Assembly (NCBI GenBank): GCA_027563935.2
Contig: CM050454.1
Location: 21,945,501 to 22,009,500, forward strand
Direction: 5' to 3'
DNA: 64,000 nucleotides
DNA from: Costus lasius
Taxonomy: Eukaryota > Streptophyta > Magnoliopsida > Zingiberales > Costaceae
Positions 54,231 through 64,000 of this stretch are shown one piece after another. The notes under the pieces are model-generated. The model made no database searches. It saw nothing but the letters and a program-made list of their open reading frames with translations, and had not been told where the DNA came from. The first letter of the stretch is position 1. Each line of letters opens with the position of its first letter. The translations under genes and the position numbers were made by a program.

Positions 54231-54824
54231 TCACTTTCCTCCGAGCGTGGGGAACTGTCCCGGATCCTCAATTGCCAGGGCAGCAGATATGAAAGAAAAA
54301 CCCCCATCACCACCACCACCTGCATATGGCCCCCGACCACCACGGCCTCTCCCCCGGCCTCTGCCACCTGGTGTGTAGTATCTCTCTCCTTCGGCCGGCT
54401 TTAAAAAGTCAGTGATGCGCATGGGCTAACCATAGAGGTACTATAGTTCGTCAGAGAAAACGTAAGATACGACCGTCACGATCAAGCAAATTGGCAGTAG
54501 CTAAATACCTTTTTGATCTTTTCATCACGACCAATGTTTTCCTTCTTTTTTCCTGTCTCCTTGTCCGTACCCTACCAAATAAATGTTCCACTAAGATTGA
54601 ACAGGCTTGTAAAAGAATGTGTAAATTTCACGATAATCAATTAGTAAAAGGCAAAGCACTCTTACCAACTTGACGAAAACCTCATCACACGTCTTTTTCC
54701 CCGATAGTTGCTTCATGGATTGAAGCTCGTCATCAATCTCAACTTTTCTCTCCTCATTTTTCATCGGAAGCAAGGCTTTTCTTTTCTCCTCCTTCACTTT
54801 TTCATACTCCTCCAAAGTCATCTC
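54231..54824 (-). CDS. RGG-box RNA-binding protein (HABP4/SERBP1, RGGA-like), last three exons
   Basis: Three minus-strand exons join in phase. 54824-54666 gives EMTLEEYEKVKEEKRKALLP...DEVFVKL. 54571-54509 gives GTDKETGKKEENIGRDEKIKK. 54425-54231 gives PMRITDFLKPAEGERYYTP, a short RGRGRG/GGRG box and the ending IEDPGQFPTLGGK, then TGA. Introns have GT/AG ends. The EMTLEEYEK motif and the C-terminal FLKPAEGERYY-RGRGRG-FPTLG pattern are diagnostic of plant RGGA-type proteins, which bind RNA. The N-terminal exons are not in the 54825-55398 interval. They are either beyond 64000, with the hAT element in an intron, or lost. No stops or frameshifts are seen. Confidence 0.85.
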
Positions 54825-55398
54825 CTGCTCAATTAAACTAAATTGTATTACTACGTGTTGAAATTTACGAAGAAAGGTCACGAAAATTCTTCTTGAAATT
54901 ATTTTACAAAATTTTCTGGCACTTATCGCCAGATTTCCGTACAAAATCAAAGGAAAATCATTATGTCAAAGGAGAACTACACATTTTCATTGTTTATTTC
55001 ACAGTATATGCTTGGACGGTCTAATAAAAGGATGGCCCGCGCAAAAAGCAAGTTGTGTTAATAGATGTGCTAATTACAAGCAAACGAAGTTAAGGCAGCA
55101 GCAGAAGCAAATATCTCCTATAGGATGAAACAAACCCTTGCACTCATCCATGGTTCCATGTAATGATGGAAACAACCCCATTTTGCATCAAGAAATATGC
55201 CCTATTATAGGAATGGCATCAGATCAAATACCCAGTGTTTTACCAAAATCTGAACTGACTATTATTAATACTGATACCCCTACTAATACCCGATATGCAA
55301 ATCCAGGTCAATACCCTATTATATAAACTGAACCCAAGTGGGTAACCGCTTAAATAAACCAAATGTTTAATCAGGTATCCGTGAAAACCCACCCTGAA
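54825..55398. other. Intron or 5' flank of RGG-box gene, with hAT-like end fragments
   Basis: No further exon recognised. ACCCGA/GGGTA-type strings at 55255-55398 resemble the termini of hAT elements in this window and may be a second, broken terminus. Confidence 0.4.
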
Positions 55399-55566
55399 TA
55401 GGGATTGCAAACTAATCTGCCGAGATCAGGTACCCAACCTAGTTATAGTGGGTTCGGGCATTCGTTTACTTAAAACAGGATTGGGTTTATGTAACCCTGA
55501 GTTGCGTTCAAGTTTAAACATGTGGACCCAACACCCAAACCCAATTAGCTAAATAATTGATGGATA

Positions 55567-55708
55567 TTACTCGCAAGCCCCATTACAGAATTACAGTTTA
55601 CCTTAACCCTTTACTCACCACTCTGGTGCCATAAACCTTACTCGCAAGCCCCATTACAGAATTACAGTTTACCTTAACCCTTTACTCACCACTCTGGTGC
55701 CATAAACC
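55567..55708. repeat. 71-bp tandem duplication in the hAT left end
   Basis: TTACTCGCAAGCCCC...CATAAACC occurs twice in tandem (55567-55637 and 55638-55708), apparently identical. Confidence 0.9.
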
Positions 55709-55904
55709 TTTACTCAAACCTTTACTCAATCTGCTGCTGCTAGCCCCAGTCTCCACTCTCTACTTCAGCTCTCAGCTGTCGCCATCAACTCCAGGTCTCC
55801 GGCTCAACTCTCGATGTGCAGCGGAGCCCTAACTCTTTACTCCAAACAAAATACATCAATAACAGTTTTCAATCTTGCTAAATCTGTTTTAGGCTTTTTT
55901 AGCA

Positions 55905-56880
55905 ATGGATACAGAAGATTTTACACACATGAAAACCTGCGAAAATACAGCTACTAATGAACCAACCACCCAAACTCTAATCCTAAATCAAGTGTTTAAG
56001 CTAGTTCCATCCAAAGCAAAAAATGTAAGTCAACATCCGTTATTCACTTGTTTGGGATCATTTTGAGAAATTATATAAGCATGATCAAGATTTAGCGTAA
56101 TTATTGTAAAAAAACTTTTAAGGCCTAAAAATAAACATGGAACTAAGTTTTTAAGCAATCAATGATGTCACGGGTAAAAAAACCAATCTAAACATTGCTA
56201 CACATTTAAAAAAGCAAAAACAAATTATATTATACTCCTCTTTCTATGGTTTATCATATTGGATTTAAAAGATTATTAGGAGAATCTAGACTTTGTTTAA
56301 GATGATTTCTTATGATACACTTATAAATGACATTATGAAAATTTATGAAATTGAAGAAAAAACTGCATAACTTGTTTGAAAATATTGAAAATCAAATAGT
56401 GATCACCACTCACTCAACTTCTAATCAAAAGGATTATATGTCGCTATATTAATAACTCATGGTTATTATAGAATCATATATTAAGGTATTTTTTTCTATA
56501 TTTTTACATATGAAACTTAGTTTTACCATGAAAGTATAAATTTTTTTTACTTTCATAATATATATTAATTATTTTGATTAAATATTTTATATAGTTTTAT
56601 TTATGTGCATGCTCCTCACACTATGGATTTTCCTACTGAAAATTTAATAGAAAGTTTGGTAAATTGAAATGTTAAAAACAAAATATTCACTATCACACTG
56701 GACAATTGTAGTTCATGGCATAACTAAAAATATTTAGAAATTATCTTGTGTCTTGTTACTTAAAGAGGAAAAAAATTTCATATGAGGTTTGTGCATATAT
56801 ATTAAATCTTATTGTTAAAGATTAATTATCAGTTATAGAAAATGCAATTGATAGAATTTATGTTAATGCTGCATATTGGC
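55905..56880 (+). pseudogene. hAT transposase 5' part, copy A
   Basis: The ATG at 55905 opens MDTEDFTHMKTCENTATNE. A BED-type zinc-finger region is visible across frames (WDHFEK-like; C..C spaced with K-rich sequence). Further pieces include TSNQK and DNCSS-like strings and ENAIDRI near the end, the usual N-terminal half of Ac/Tam3-like transposases. Stops and frameshifts are dense. Confidence 0.6.
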
Positions 56881-58060
56881 ACTCGGCTCCAAGCCTCCAG
56901 CTCAACTCTCTGACTCCTCATATAGCGGTGCCTTACCCTTTACTCCAAACAATTACAAAATACATCAATAACAGTTTTCAATCTTACTTTTTATTACAAC
57001 TGTGTTATATAACACTCTTCGTAATGATAAGCATACTTGCATATGTGTTGATTTAGTTCATGTTAGTAATAAATGGTTTGGTTGATGTTAAATTTTTTAG
57101 GTTTTTTACGAATCAATATAAAAGATTTTACGGGTACACTAAAACACTAAAACTTGGTAAGAAAAATGTAGCTACTAATGAACCTCACTACTAACTCTAA
57201 TCTAAATCAACTGGTCAAGCTAGTTCTATCCAAAGCAAAAAAAATATAAATCAACACCGGTTGTTTAGGATCATTTTGAGTAATATAAGCATGATCAAGA
57301 TTGAGCGTGTAATTATTGTAACATAACTCTTTAAGGCCTCTAGTAAATATAGAACTAAGTCTTTATGCAATTGACATTAGTACATAATTATAAAAACAAA
57401 AACAAACTAGCATTTAGAAGTAAAATTCATTTTAAAAATTTTACTCTTGACCGAAAGGATTAAAGAAAAGAGTTAGTAGCTTATGCTATTATATCAGCAT
57501 GAGTATATTGTTTATCATATTGGATTTAAAAGATTTATTAGTAGCCTCAACCTTGTTTAAGATGATTTCTCATGATACAATTAAGAATGACATAAAAATT
57601 TATGAAATTAAAAAAATATCTGCATAACTTGTTTGAAAATAGTGGAAGCCAAATGACGATCACCACCAACACGTGGACTTCTAATCAAAGGGTCATATGC
57701 CAATCACATATCACTACATTAATGACTCACTGGATATTGTAGAATCATATATTTAATTATTTTTTCCATAGTTTTTTACATATAAAACTTAGCTTTATCA
57801 TAAAAGTGTAGAACTTTCACTTTCACTTGCATATTTTATATAGGTTTAATTATATGCATGCTGCTCACTATGGATTTTCTTGTTGAAAATCTAATAGAAA
57901 TTTTGGTAAATTATAGTAGTAAAGAAAATATTTACTATCAGTAGTTCAAATGATTGCATAACAAATATTTTTATTCAAAAATTCTCTAGTGACTCGTTAC
58001 TTGAGGAAAAATTTTTAATACAAGGTGTTGTGCACATATATTAAATCTTGTTGCGTTATA
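56881..58060 (+). pseudogene. hAT transposase 5' part, copy B
   Basis: Repeats the 5' UTR (GGCTCCAAGCCTCCAGCTC... ACAAAATACATCAATAACAG) and the first half of the gene. The start codon position reads ATC near 57112. The same TSNQ and BED regions follow with different errors from copy A, so the duplication is not recent. Confidence 0.6.
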
Positions 58061-58633
58061 TAATACTCTTCGTAATGTTAAATATATTTGCATATATCAT
58101 AATGGTCTGTTAGTAATAGATAATTTGGTTAATGTTAAATTTTTTTAGGCTTTTTACTAATGGATAAAAAAGATTTTACAAGAACACCAAAACTTGCTAA
58201 GGAAAATGTAGCTACTAATGAAACTATAATTCAAAACTCTAATCTAAACCACCTTATCAAGCTAGTTCTGCCCAAAGAAAGAAAAATAAGTCATCAAAGT
58301 TATTTGGGATCATTTTTAGAAGTTATATACACATGATAAGATTAAGCCATAGGTAATTATTGTAAGACAACTCTTAAGGCTTCTAGTAAATATGGAACTA
58401 AGTCTTTATGCAAATCATGTGTAAAAAGAACCAAAAACAAATTAAAATAAAGAAGCTGATGGCGAAGTTTATTTTGGAAATTTTACTTTTAATTAAAAGG
58501 TCTCAAGAAAAGAGTTAGCTAATGCTACTGTCTAGCCTGAGTATCCTCTCTTCATTGTTTATCATATTTGATTTAAAAGATTTATTAGTAGCCTCCAACA
58601 TTTGTTTAAGATGATTTCTCACAATAGAACTAA

Positions 58634-58878
58634 AGGCCTATTTGGCCCCTCTTTTAAGCTGATTTTAACCCGTGTTAAGCAGAAAGCAGTAAAAAAAAGT
58701 ATTTGGTAATAAAAAGCAAAAGTAAGAAAAAGTAGTAAAAAATAAAAATTAGAAAAGCTACAATTTAATACGTTTGGAAAAGCTACAATTTGGTAATGAA
58801 AACCAAACATTTTGACAGCACATTACAATACAGTTTAACACAATAATAAAGCAATTAAAAGTGGGACCAAACAGGCCC
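58634..58878. mobile_element. Tourist-like MITE (PIF/Harbinger type)
   Basis: 245 bp with target duplication TAA (58631-58633; 58879-58881). Left terminus AGGCCTATTTGGCCCC; right terminus, as reverse complement, GGGCCTGTTTGGTCCC. Copy B of the hAT gene lacks it and shows the empty site ATTAAGAATGAC. Confidence 0.8.
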
Positions 58879-58960
58879 TAAGAATGACATTATGAAAATT
58901 TATAAATTTAAAAAAACTACGTAACTTGTTTGAAAATATTAGAAACCGAATAGTGATCAC
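58788..58960 (+). repeat. 173-bp flanking duplication, left copy
   Basis: Matches 60788-60960 with only two substitutions seen and no gap. It spans the end of the Tourist MITE and adjoining hAT sequence. Confidence 0.9.
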
Positions 58961-59138
58961 TCATAGAATAGATAATTGTTAGGGGTATATTAATAATATT
59001 AGAATTAGGGTGTATGTACTCAACCTCTATATATAGAGGTGGTTTCTATTGTGTAATGTAACGAAAATTAATACAATGTAGTCTTTAGGGTTTTCTCCCC
59101 TCTCTCCTCTCCTTTTACCATATGGTATCAGAGCAAGG

Positions 59139-59666
59139 TTGTTTACCGCCGCCACTTTCATCTCCTTCGGCCGCCACAACTCAACACTCCGCTTCATCTC
59201 TTCGTTCTCTTCTGCCTCCATCGCTTCACGTTTCCGCCGCGTTCTCTATCCTCCGTCATTCCCGAAGTCCACCGCTTCCATCGCATCTTCCACCCTCATC
59301 GCAGATGTTCTAACACTCAGAACTCATCCGCCGCCCTCCAGTCTGCCGCAGGCCCACTTCTCGCCGCCCTTGAGGCCCGTTCCGTCGCTGCCATTCTCTC
59401 AGCGGCCCTCAGCGCTACCCGCCTCTACTCACGCCTCTTCGCTCTCCTCGCCCGTGCCAACAAGAGCACCTGGCCACCAACACCTGGGTTTGCTCTGTCA
59501 TCCTGGGTTTGCTCTGTCATCCTTCTCCTTCGACGACGTCTGGTGCTTCTATCTTTGCCGTGCCATCAGCCGCTACACCGTCCGCCTCTCGAAGAAGAAG
59601 GCGACGAGCAGAGCAATCATCTCTTGCTACGCCCTCTGGTATCACCTTGAAGAAGATGGTCGCTGA
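59139..59666 (+). CDS. Open frame in the short retroelement, unidentified
   Basis: 175 codons, Ser/Pro/Arg-rich and GC-rich compared with its surroundings, starting 16 bp past the PBS. No gag, protease or RT motif is visible. Other frames in the same interval are also long because of composition, so protein coding is uncertain. It could be a gag remnant or captured host sequence. Confidence 0.25.
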   Translation: MFTAATFISFGRHNSTLRFISSFSSASIASRFRRVLYPPSFPKSTASIASSTLIADVLTLRTHPPPSSLPQAHFSPPLRPVPSLPFSQRPSALPASTHASSLSSPVPTRAPGHQHLGLLCHPGFALSSFSFDDVWCFYLCRAISRYTVRLSKKKATSRAIISCYALWYHLEEDGR

Positions 59667-60329
59667 CCTGGAAGTAGTGTCGACCATCTTTAGGGTTTCA
59701 AACCTCACGCCGCGCCTGGGTTTCTTTTGACGCGTTGAGAGCTCCGGTGGCCACACGTCTGGGACGTGGCTGGAGAAGCAGAGCCCTGGGCTCCTTCCGA
59801 GCAGGGACATCCGTGTATTCCCGCCTCCTGCGGGTCTCCCTCTTCCTTTGGATTTCCGTCCGTTGCTTCCATTCAATATTTGTGTCTCCATCGACGTTAT
59901 TGCTGGTGTTCTCATTCCCAGTTGGATCTTCACCAGAGCTGGTTTATGGCTGGTTTTCCTTGACTTCCTATTTCTGCCGAGGGATGGTATTTACATGCTA
60001 TTCTGGTTCCGCATGCTGCCCATTTTCAGCCGAGAGTTGGCTAAGCTGGTGGTCTTCTCGCATGCCTTGATTCCAGCTTATAGCTGGTTGGTTTTATGGG
60101 GTTTTGGGAGCTGATCTCCCTTATTTTATTTAGTGGATATACACTACTATGAAATCCTCTCCGGCTACTCTCTTCCGAGCTCTTGCTGTCAGTGAGCCTA
60201 TAGGATTATTTCTCTGCCCCTTGCTCTCTTGCTCTCTTTCGCCTTATGCTGCTCGTCGGATCTTGGAGGCTTGGAAGCCTCAGCTCATCTTCTCCGGTGT
60301 TGAAATAGCGAAACGCCTCACTCTCTGCT

Positions 60330-60545
60330 ACTTGCAGTCTCGGATGATCTTCCACCTAAGGTGTCTTCTCGTCTTGTCTCTGATGATCTTCCACCTTAGG
60401 TGTCTTCTCGTCCTGGCCACTCTCTACAACAACTTGTGTCGCTCTCTACGATGCCTTATGTCCTTCTATGACGCCTTACGTCGCTCTCTATGACAGCTTG
60501 CATCGCTCTTTATGACGCCTTGTGTTGCTCACTACGACAGCTTGC
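60330..60545 (+). repeat. Imperfect tandem repeats in the short retroelement
   Basis: GATGATCTTCCACCT(A/T)AGG with TGTCTTCTCGTC occurs twice (60344, 60379). GACGCCTT(A/G)(C/T)GT(C/T)GCTC(T/A)CTA-type units then recur four or more times up to 60545. Confidence 0.65.
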
Positions 60546-60615
60546 TTGCGACCAGTGTTGTTATCTTCTTCTTGTACTTGTCCCTTTATTATCTTGTTGG
60601 CTCTTTTTATTATGT

Positions 60616-60652
60616 ACAAGCTGGAGCGTAATTGTTATGTATGTTCCAGCTT
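60616..60652 (+). other. Inverted repeat next to the 3' LTR
   Basis: CAAGCTGGA and TCCAGCTTG flank about 19 bp, ending just before the purine tract AGGGAGAG and the right LTR. Confidence 0.6.
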
Positions 60653-60787
60653 GAGGGAGAGTGTTAGAATAGATAATTGTTAGGGGTATATTAGTAATAA
60701 TAGAATTAGGGTGTATGTACTCAACCTCCATATATAGAGATGGTTTCTATTGTGTAATGTAACGAAAATTAATACAATGTAGTCTCT

Positions 60788-60960
60788 ATTTGGTAATGAA
60801 AACCAAACATTTTGATAGCACATTACAATACAGTTTAACACAATAATAAAGCAATTAAAAGTGGGACCAAACAGGCCCTAAGAATGACATTATGAAAATT
60901 TATAAATTTAAAAAAACTACATAACTTGTTTGAAAATATTAGAAACCGAATAGTGATCAC
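60788..60960 (+). repeat. 173-bp flanking duplication, right copy
   Basis: Second copy of 58788-58960. Only this copy continues into the expected hAT sequence (CACCAACACATGG), so the left copy ends at the retroelement. Confidence 0.9.
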
Positions 60961-61234
60961 CAACACATGGAAGATAGAATATTAGTTAAAGAAAATACAA
61001 TTGATAGAATTCGTGATAGAGTTGCTATTACTTAAAAAGAATTAAAAGCTAGAAAAGTTTATCTTTTTTTTTTGCAACACATGGTTGAACTAAACTTATT
61101 TGACGCTTCAAACTATCATAAAATATAAAGTTCATTTTTCAAGATTAAAACTGTGGAAAAAAACTACATATGTTTCTTATTATCATGATTGGGAAATTGC
61201 AAAGAAAATTGTTGATAAATTGGTACTAGTTCTA
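60961..61234 (+). pseudogene. hAT transposase copy C, continuation
   Basis: Resumes in the hAT gene after the insertion: ENTIDRIRD-like and QHMVELNLFDASNYH segments, up to the palindromic centre GTGTTCCAACAC. Confidence 0.5.
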
Positions 61235-61246
61235 GTGTTCCAACAC

Positions 61247-62561
61247 AACTAGATAATTCATTCTTTATAGTTGTACTCCACCAACTTATCATCAATTTTT
61301 TTGCCATCCCCCATGATCATAAGAAACATCAACATAATTTTTTTCCCAAAGTTTTAATCTAGAAAAAATATCTTTATATTCTAAGGCAATTTAAAGCATC
61401 AAATAAGTTAAATTCCATTGTGTTTTACAATCAAGGGAAAACTTTTTTTAGCATAAAAACTTTAATGTGTGCTACTTAATCTATACTTTCAATTCTTGAT
61501 GGAGTAGTAGCAATACTATCACAAATTCTATCAATTATATTTTCTATTCATAATAATCCATCTTTCACAATAAGATTTAATATATATGCAAACACCTCAT
61601 ATGAAATTTTTTTCCTCATGTAACAAGTTACTATATAATTTCTAAACAAGAATATTAACCATGTCATCATTTGAACTACAATTGTTTCACACATAGTAAA
61701 AACTTTATTTTTAAGATTCTAAGTTACCAAGCTTTTCATTAGATTTTAGCAAGAACATCCATAATGTGAGGAGCATACCCATAAATAAACTCATAAAATA
61801 TTTGATCAGAAGAATTAATATTTATTATACAAGTAAAAGTTTTACACTTTTCCTACAAAACTAAGTTTTATATGTAAAAATATAGAAAAGAATACCTCAA
61901 TATACAATTTTGTAATATCTACAATCATCAATATAGTGAGCTAATTAGCATATAGCCTTATGATTAGAAATCCACATGTCGACGATCGTTATTCAACTTT
62001 CAATATTTTCAAATAAATTATGCAGCCATTTTCTCAATTTCATAAATTTTTATAATACCATTGTTAATACATCACGAGATATCATCTTAAACAAAGGCTC
62101 GAGGAGGCTACTAAAAGATTTTTAAATCCAATATGATCAACAATAGAAAAAGGATACTTGTGCTGGATAATAAAAACCACGTTATTAAAAGCAAAATTTC
62201 CACATTGAACTTTACTATCATTCTACTTCTCTTTGCTAATTTATTTTTTGCTTTTCTAAACCTTTCAATGTCTTAATTGGTCCTTTTTACATGTGAAATC
62301 ACGTGATTGTGTAAAGACTTAGTTTCATGTTTACCGAAAACCTTGAGAGTTATCTTACAATAATTACAAATCGCTCAATCTTGATCATGCTTATATATAC
62401 CTTCTCAAAATGATCCCAAATAACTAATATTAACAAACATTTTTTATTTGGACAAAAGTGGCTTGATTAGTTGATTTAGGATTTAGAGGTTTAGTAGAGT
62501 CATTAATAGCTACATTTTTCTCAACGGATTTTGGTGTACTTGTAAGATCTTTTGAATCCAT
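61247..62561 (-). pseudogene. hAT transposase 5' part, inverted copy D
   Basis: On the minus strand the ATG at 62561 opens MDSKDLTSTPKSVEKNVAIN. A BED-like region with C-N-Y-C and H..H spacing (about 62380-62280), a DHIGFKN-like region and segments parallel to copies A-C follow. The gene runs toward the centre at 61246, head to head with copies A-C. Confidence 0.6.
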
Positions 62562-63164
62562 TAGTAAAAGCTTATGAAAATTTAACATTAACCAAATCAT
62601 ATACCGGTAGCAGTCATGAACCAAATCAAAATCAACACCAGAAAACCATTACAATACATACAAATATCTTTAACATTAAGAAGAGTTTTGAATAGCATAG
62701 AAGATATAATAAAAAGATTGAAAATTGTTGATGTATTTTGTTTGGAGTCAAGGTTTAAGGCACCACAACACTTGAGTCAAGAGCTCAGCTAGAGGCCTAC
62801 AGTCAGAGAACCAAAGTCAAGAGCTGAGAGTAGAGCTAGAGTCGAGCTAGAGTCGAGCGCTAAGAGCCAAAGCGAGGAGCGGAAAGCGTAGCTGGAGCAA
62901 GGCAATTGGTAGACCAAGTAAAGGGTTAGGGCACCAAGTGGCAAGTGGCAAGTGGCAAGTTAGGGTAAACTCTAATTCTGTAAAGGGGCTAGCAATTAAT
63001 ATTAATTAATTATTTAGTAAATTGGGTTTGGGTTTCAGGTATCGGCATGTTTAAACCTGACTTGGGTTACATATAATAAACCCAAATTCGTCCCATTTAC
63101 TTAAACGAGTACCCAAACTCGCTATGAACGAATGGGTCGGGTACTGGTTAATTTGCTATCCCTA
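62562..63164 (-). repeat. Right end of hAT structure (inverted 5' UTR and terminus)
   Basis: On the minus strand: TAGGGATAGCAAATTAACC terminus, ACCCGACCC-rich subterminal part, CCCTTTACAGAATTAGAGTTTACCCTAA (compare 55575-55610) and a CT-rich leader. A degenerate GAGCTAGAGTCGAGC tract lies at 62780-62880 and a triple AAGTGGCAAGTGGC at 62935-62960. Confidence 0.65.
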
Positions 63165-63830
63165 GTCTATTACATGTTCCTAGCAATTTGCAGCCTATTC
63201 TACCATTACCTATATAAGATATGTAAATTATAAATAAAGGTGGCACATTATTGCAAAGATATTTTCAAAACATAAGGTATTCTTTCTCATTTAGTAGAAC
63301 ATTTCATACTTCACAAAGCTAGACCAAAAAAGCAACATTCAATAAAAATAAAGGAGTTATATTCATAGAGAATATTGCTCATCTTCATCTCAATATTCAA
63401 TATTAATATTTACTATAATAGATAATATTATTAATTAATATGTAGATGATTTTGAATAAAGTTCTCTCCCAAGGTTCTAACTTCTGAGTATAGATGGAAC
63501 ACGTGCATTTAGTTTATTATAATATTAGCCCGAGAGTATTTCTTTTAGTTATTGTTCTCCCCACGTGTTAAATTGGTACTCTTGGCAGGCAACATGATAG
63601 TACATTCACCCAAGGATTCCTAATTATGAGTAAACTAACTTCTCAAAATAACTCTATATGGTGTCATTTTTAAAGCTAAAACAAATATAATTGACAAGAA
63701 TATATTATACCAAACAAAGATTAAAACTCAAAAGAATTTGAGATCAAACTATATTTAATAGAGAGAAGATGAAAACAATCAACAATCAAAAACAATCATA
63801 AAGGAATGCATGATGAGAAGAATATGCTAA
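63165..63830. other. AT-rich DNA, nothing recognised
   Basis: No open frame, terminus or repeat that I can support. Confidence 0.5.
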
Positions 63831-64000
63831 AGAAAGACATAATGAACATAAAAGGAAAGAATGATGATGATATTAGAAATACATTAAACGGAGAGAAATA
63901 AAAATAATTAAAAGAAAGACATAATGAACTTAAAAGGAAATCATTAAAGGAAAGAATAATGACCAGAACAATTGATATTAGAAATACATTAAACGGAGAG
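63831..64000. repeat. Direct repeat running off the window end
   Basis: AGAAAGACATAATGAAC...ATATTAGAAATACATTAAACGGAGAG occurs at 63831-63895 and again at 63912-64000, the second with about 24 extra bases. More units may follow beyond the window. Confidence 0.75.

Larger units (their letters stand above)
58061..58960 (+). pseudogene. hAT transposase 5' part, copy C (continues at 60961)
   Basis: The ATG at 58160 opens MDKKDFTRTPKLAKENVATN. A BED-like C-N-Y-C region was read across 58340-58420 with frameshifts. It is broken by a Tourist MITE (58634-58878) and by a short retroelement; the rest continues at 60961-61234 with QHMVELNLFDAS. Confidence 0.6.
58961..60787 (+). mobile_element. Short copia-like non-autonomous retroelement, truncated at both ends
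   Basis: Direct repeats of about 125-160 bp (58963-59120; 60662-60787) share TAGAATAGATAATTGTTAGG...AATACAATGTAGTCT. The site TGGTATCAGAGCAAGG (59123-59138) is a tRNA-iMet PBS. GCTTGAGGGAGAG|TGTTAG precedes the right repeat as in copia 3' ends. The left LTR lacks its first TGT and the right LTR lacks its last ~45 bp. The element is flanked by the 173-bp duplication rather than a 5-bp TSD. Confidence 0.75.
55399..63164. mobile_element. hAT element rearranged as head-to-head 5' halves
   Basis: The outer ends are inverted repeats: TAGGGATTGCAAACTAATC at left, and TAGGGATAGCAAATTAACC as the reverse complement of the right. Similarity continues inward about 190 bp and then through the 5' UTR into the transposase start on both sides. 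From the left: terminal region, three partial transposase 5' copies (A, B, C, plus strand), a palindromic centre at 61235-61246, then one inverted copy (D, minus) and the right end. No 3' half of a hAT transposase was recognised. The flanking octamers (ACCCTGAA; GTCTATTA) do not match, so no TSD is shown. Confidence 0.7.

Noticed and set aside
59517..59933. 138-codon minus-strand frame in the short retroelement
   Set aside because: GC-rich composition lowers stop frequency in all frames here; there is no motif and no start context.
1..64000. tRNA or rRNA genes
   Set aside because: Only tRNA-complementary primer binding sites were found. No cloverleaf with internal promoter boxes could be supported by eye.

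Overview
This window looks like the repeat-rich intergenic space of a flowering-plant nuclear genome. It is AT-rich and holds almost nothing but nested transposable elements: Athila-type and chromovirus-type Ty3/gypsy elements, Ty1/copia elements, a PIF/Harbinger element, hAT elements and small MITEs. The only convincing host gene is the 3' part of an RGG-box RNA-binding protein gene (HABP4/SERBP1 family) on the minus strand at 54231-54824. I cannot name the species.

Layout. 1-5734: 3' part of a non-autonomous Athila-like element (E1, +) with its 3' LTR. It appears to sit in the env-like region of a second Athila-like element (E2, +, 5735-8843). 8844-8941: 98 bp of a chromovirus integrase trapped between the 3' LTRs of E2 and of an opposite, truncated relative (E2', 8942-10672, -). 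10673-14163: decayed PIF/Harbinger element whose transposase gene was hit by a 432-bp hAT-like MITE. 14164-15245: unassigned. 15251-25094: complete but decayed copia element (TSD AAAAC, LTRs of about 2.05 kb) carrying a solo Athila-like LTR. About 25690-52206: minus-strand chromovirus broken twice. Its gag/protease junction received Athila-like element E3 (29817-39058, -), whose own 5' LTR holds a 1659-bp solo LTR (TSD CGGTG). Its 5' LTR received Athila-like element E4 (40636-51245, +, TSD TAGGG). 52207-55398: low-copy DNA with the RGG-box exons. 55399-63164: a hAT structure made of head-to-head 5' halves plus tandem partial copies, with a Tourist MITE and a short copia-like retroelement inside. 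63165-64000: AT-rich DNA with a repeat running off the end.

How the parts work together. The nesting gives a relative order: the chromovirus is oldest in its block, E3 and E4 came later, and the solo LTR hit E3 after that. E4 is the freshest large element, with nearly identical 2-kb LTRs, a long open gag-protease frame and an ATHILA-type env-like frame, but no reverse transcriptase or integrase. It was probably moved by enzymes supplied in trans.

The most interesting signal is structural. Each Athila-like LTR lineage here carries an array of short, strongly palindromic units spaced about 50-80 bp in the LTR body. The palindrome core differs by lineage (TTACGGTACCGTAA; GGTGAACCCC...GGGGTTCACC; GTGATAATTATCAC) while array position and rhythm are kept. 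E1 and E4 carry further copies in the spacer before the env-like gene, and an unrelated palindrome array sits in the leader of the copia element. A second LTR motif (CACGAAAGTG) and two conserved hairpins in the internal region accompany them.
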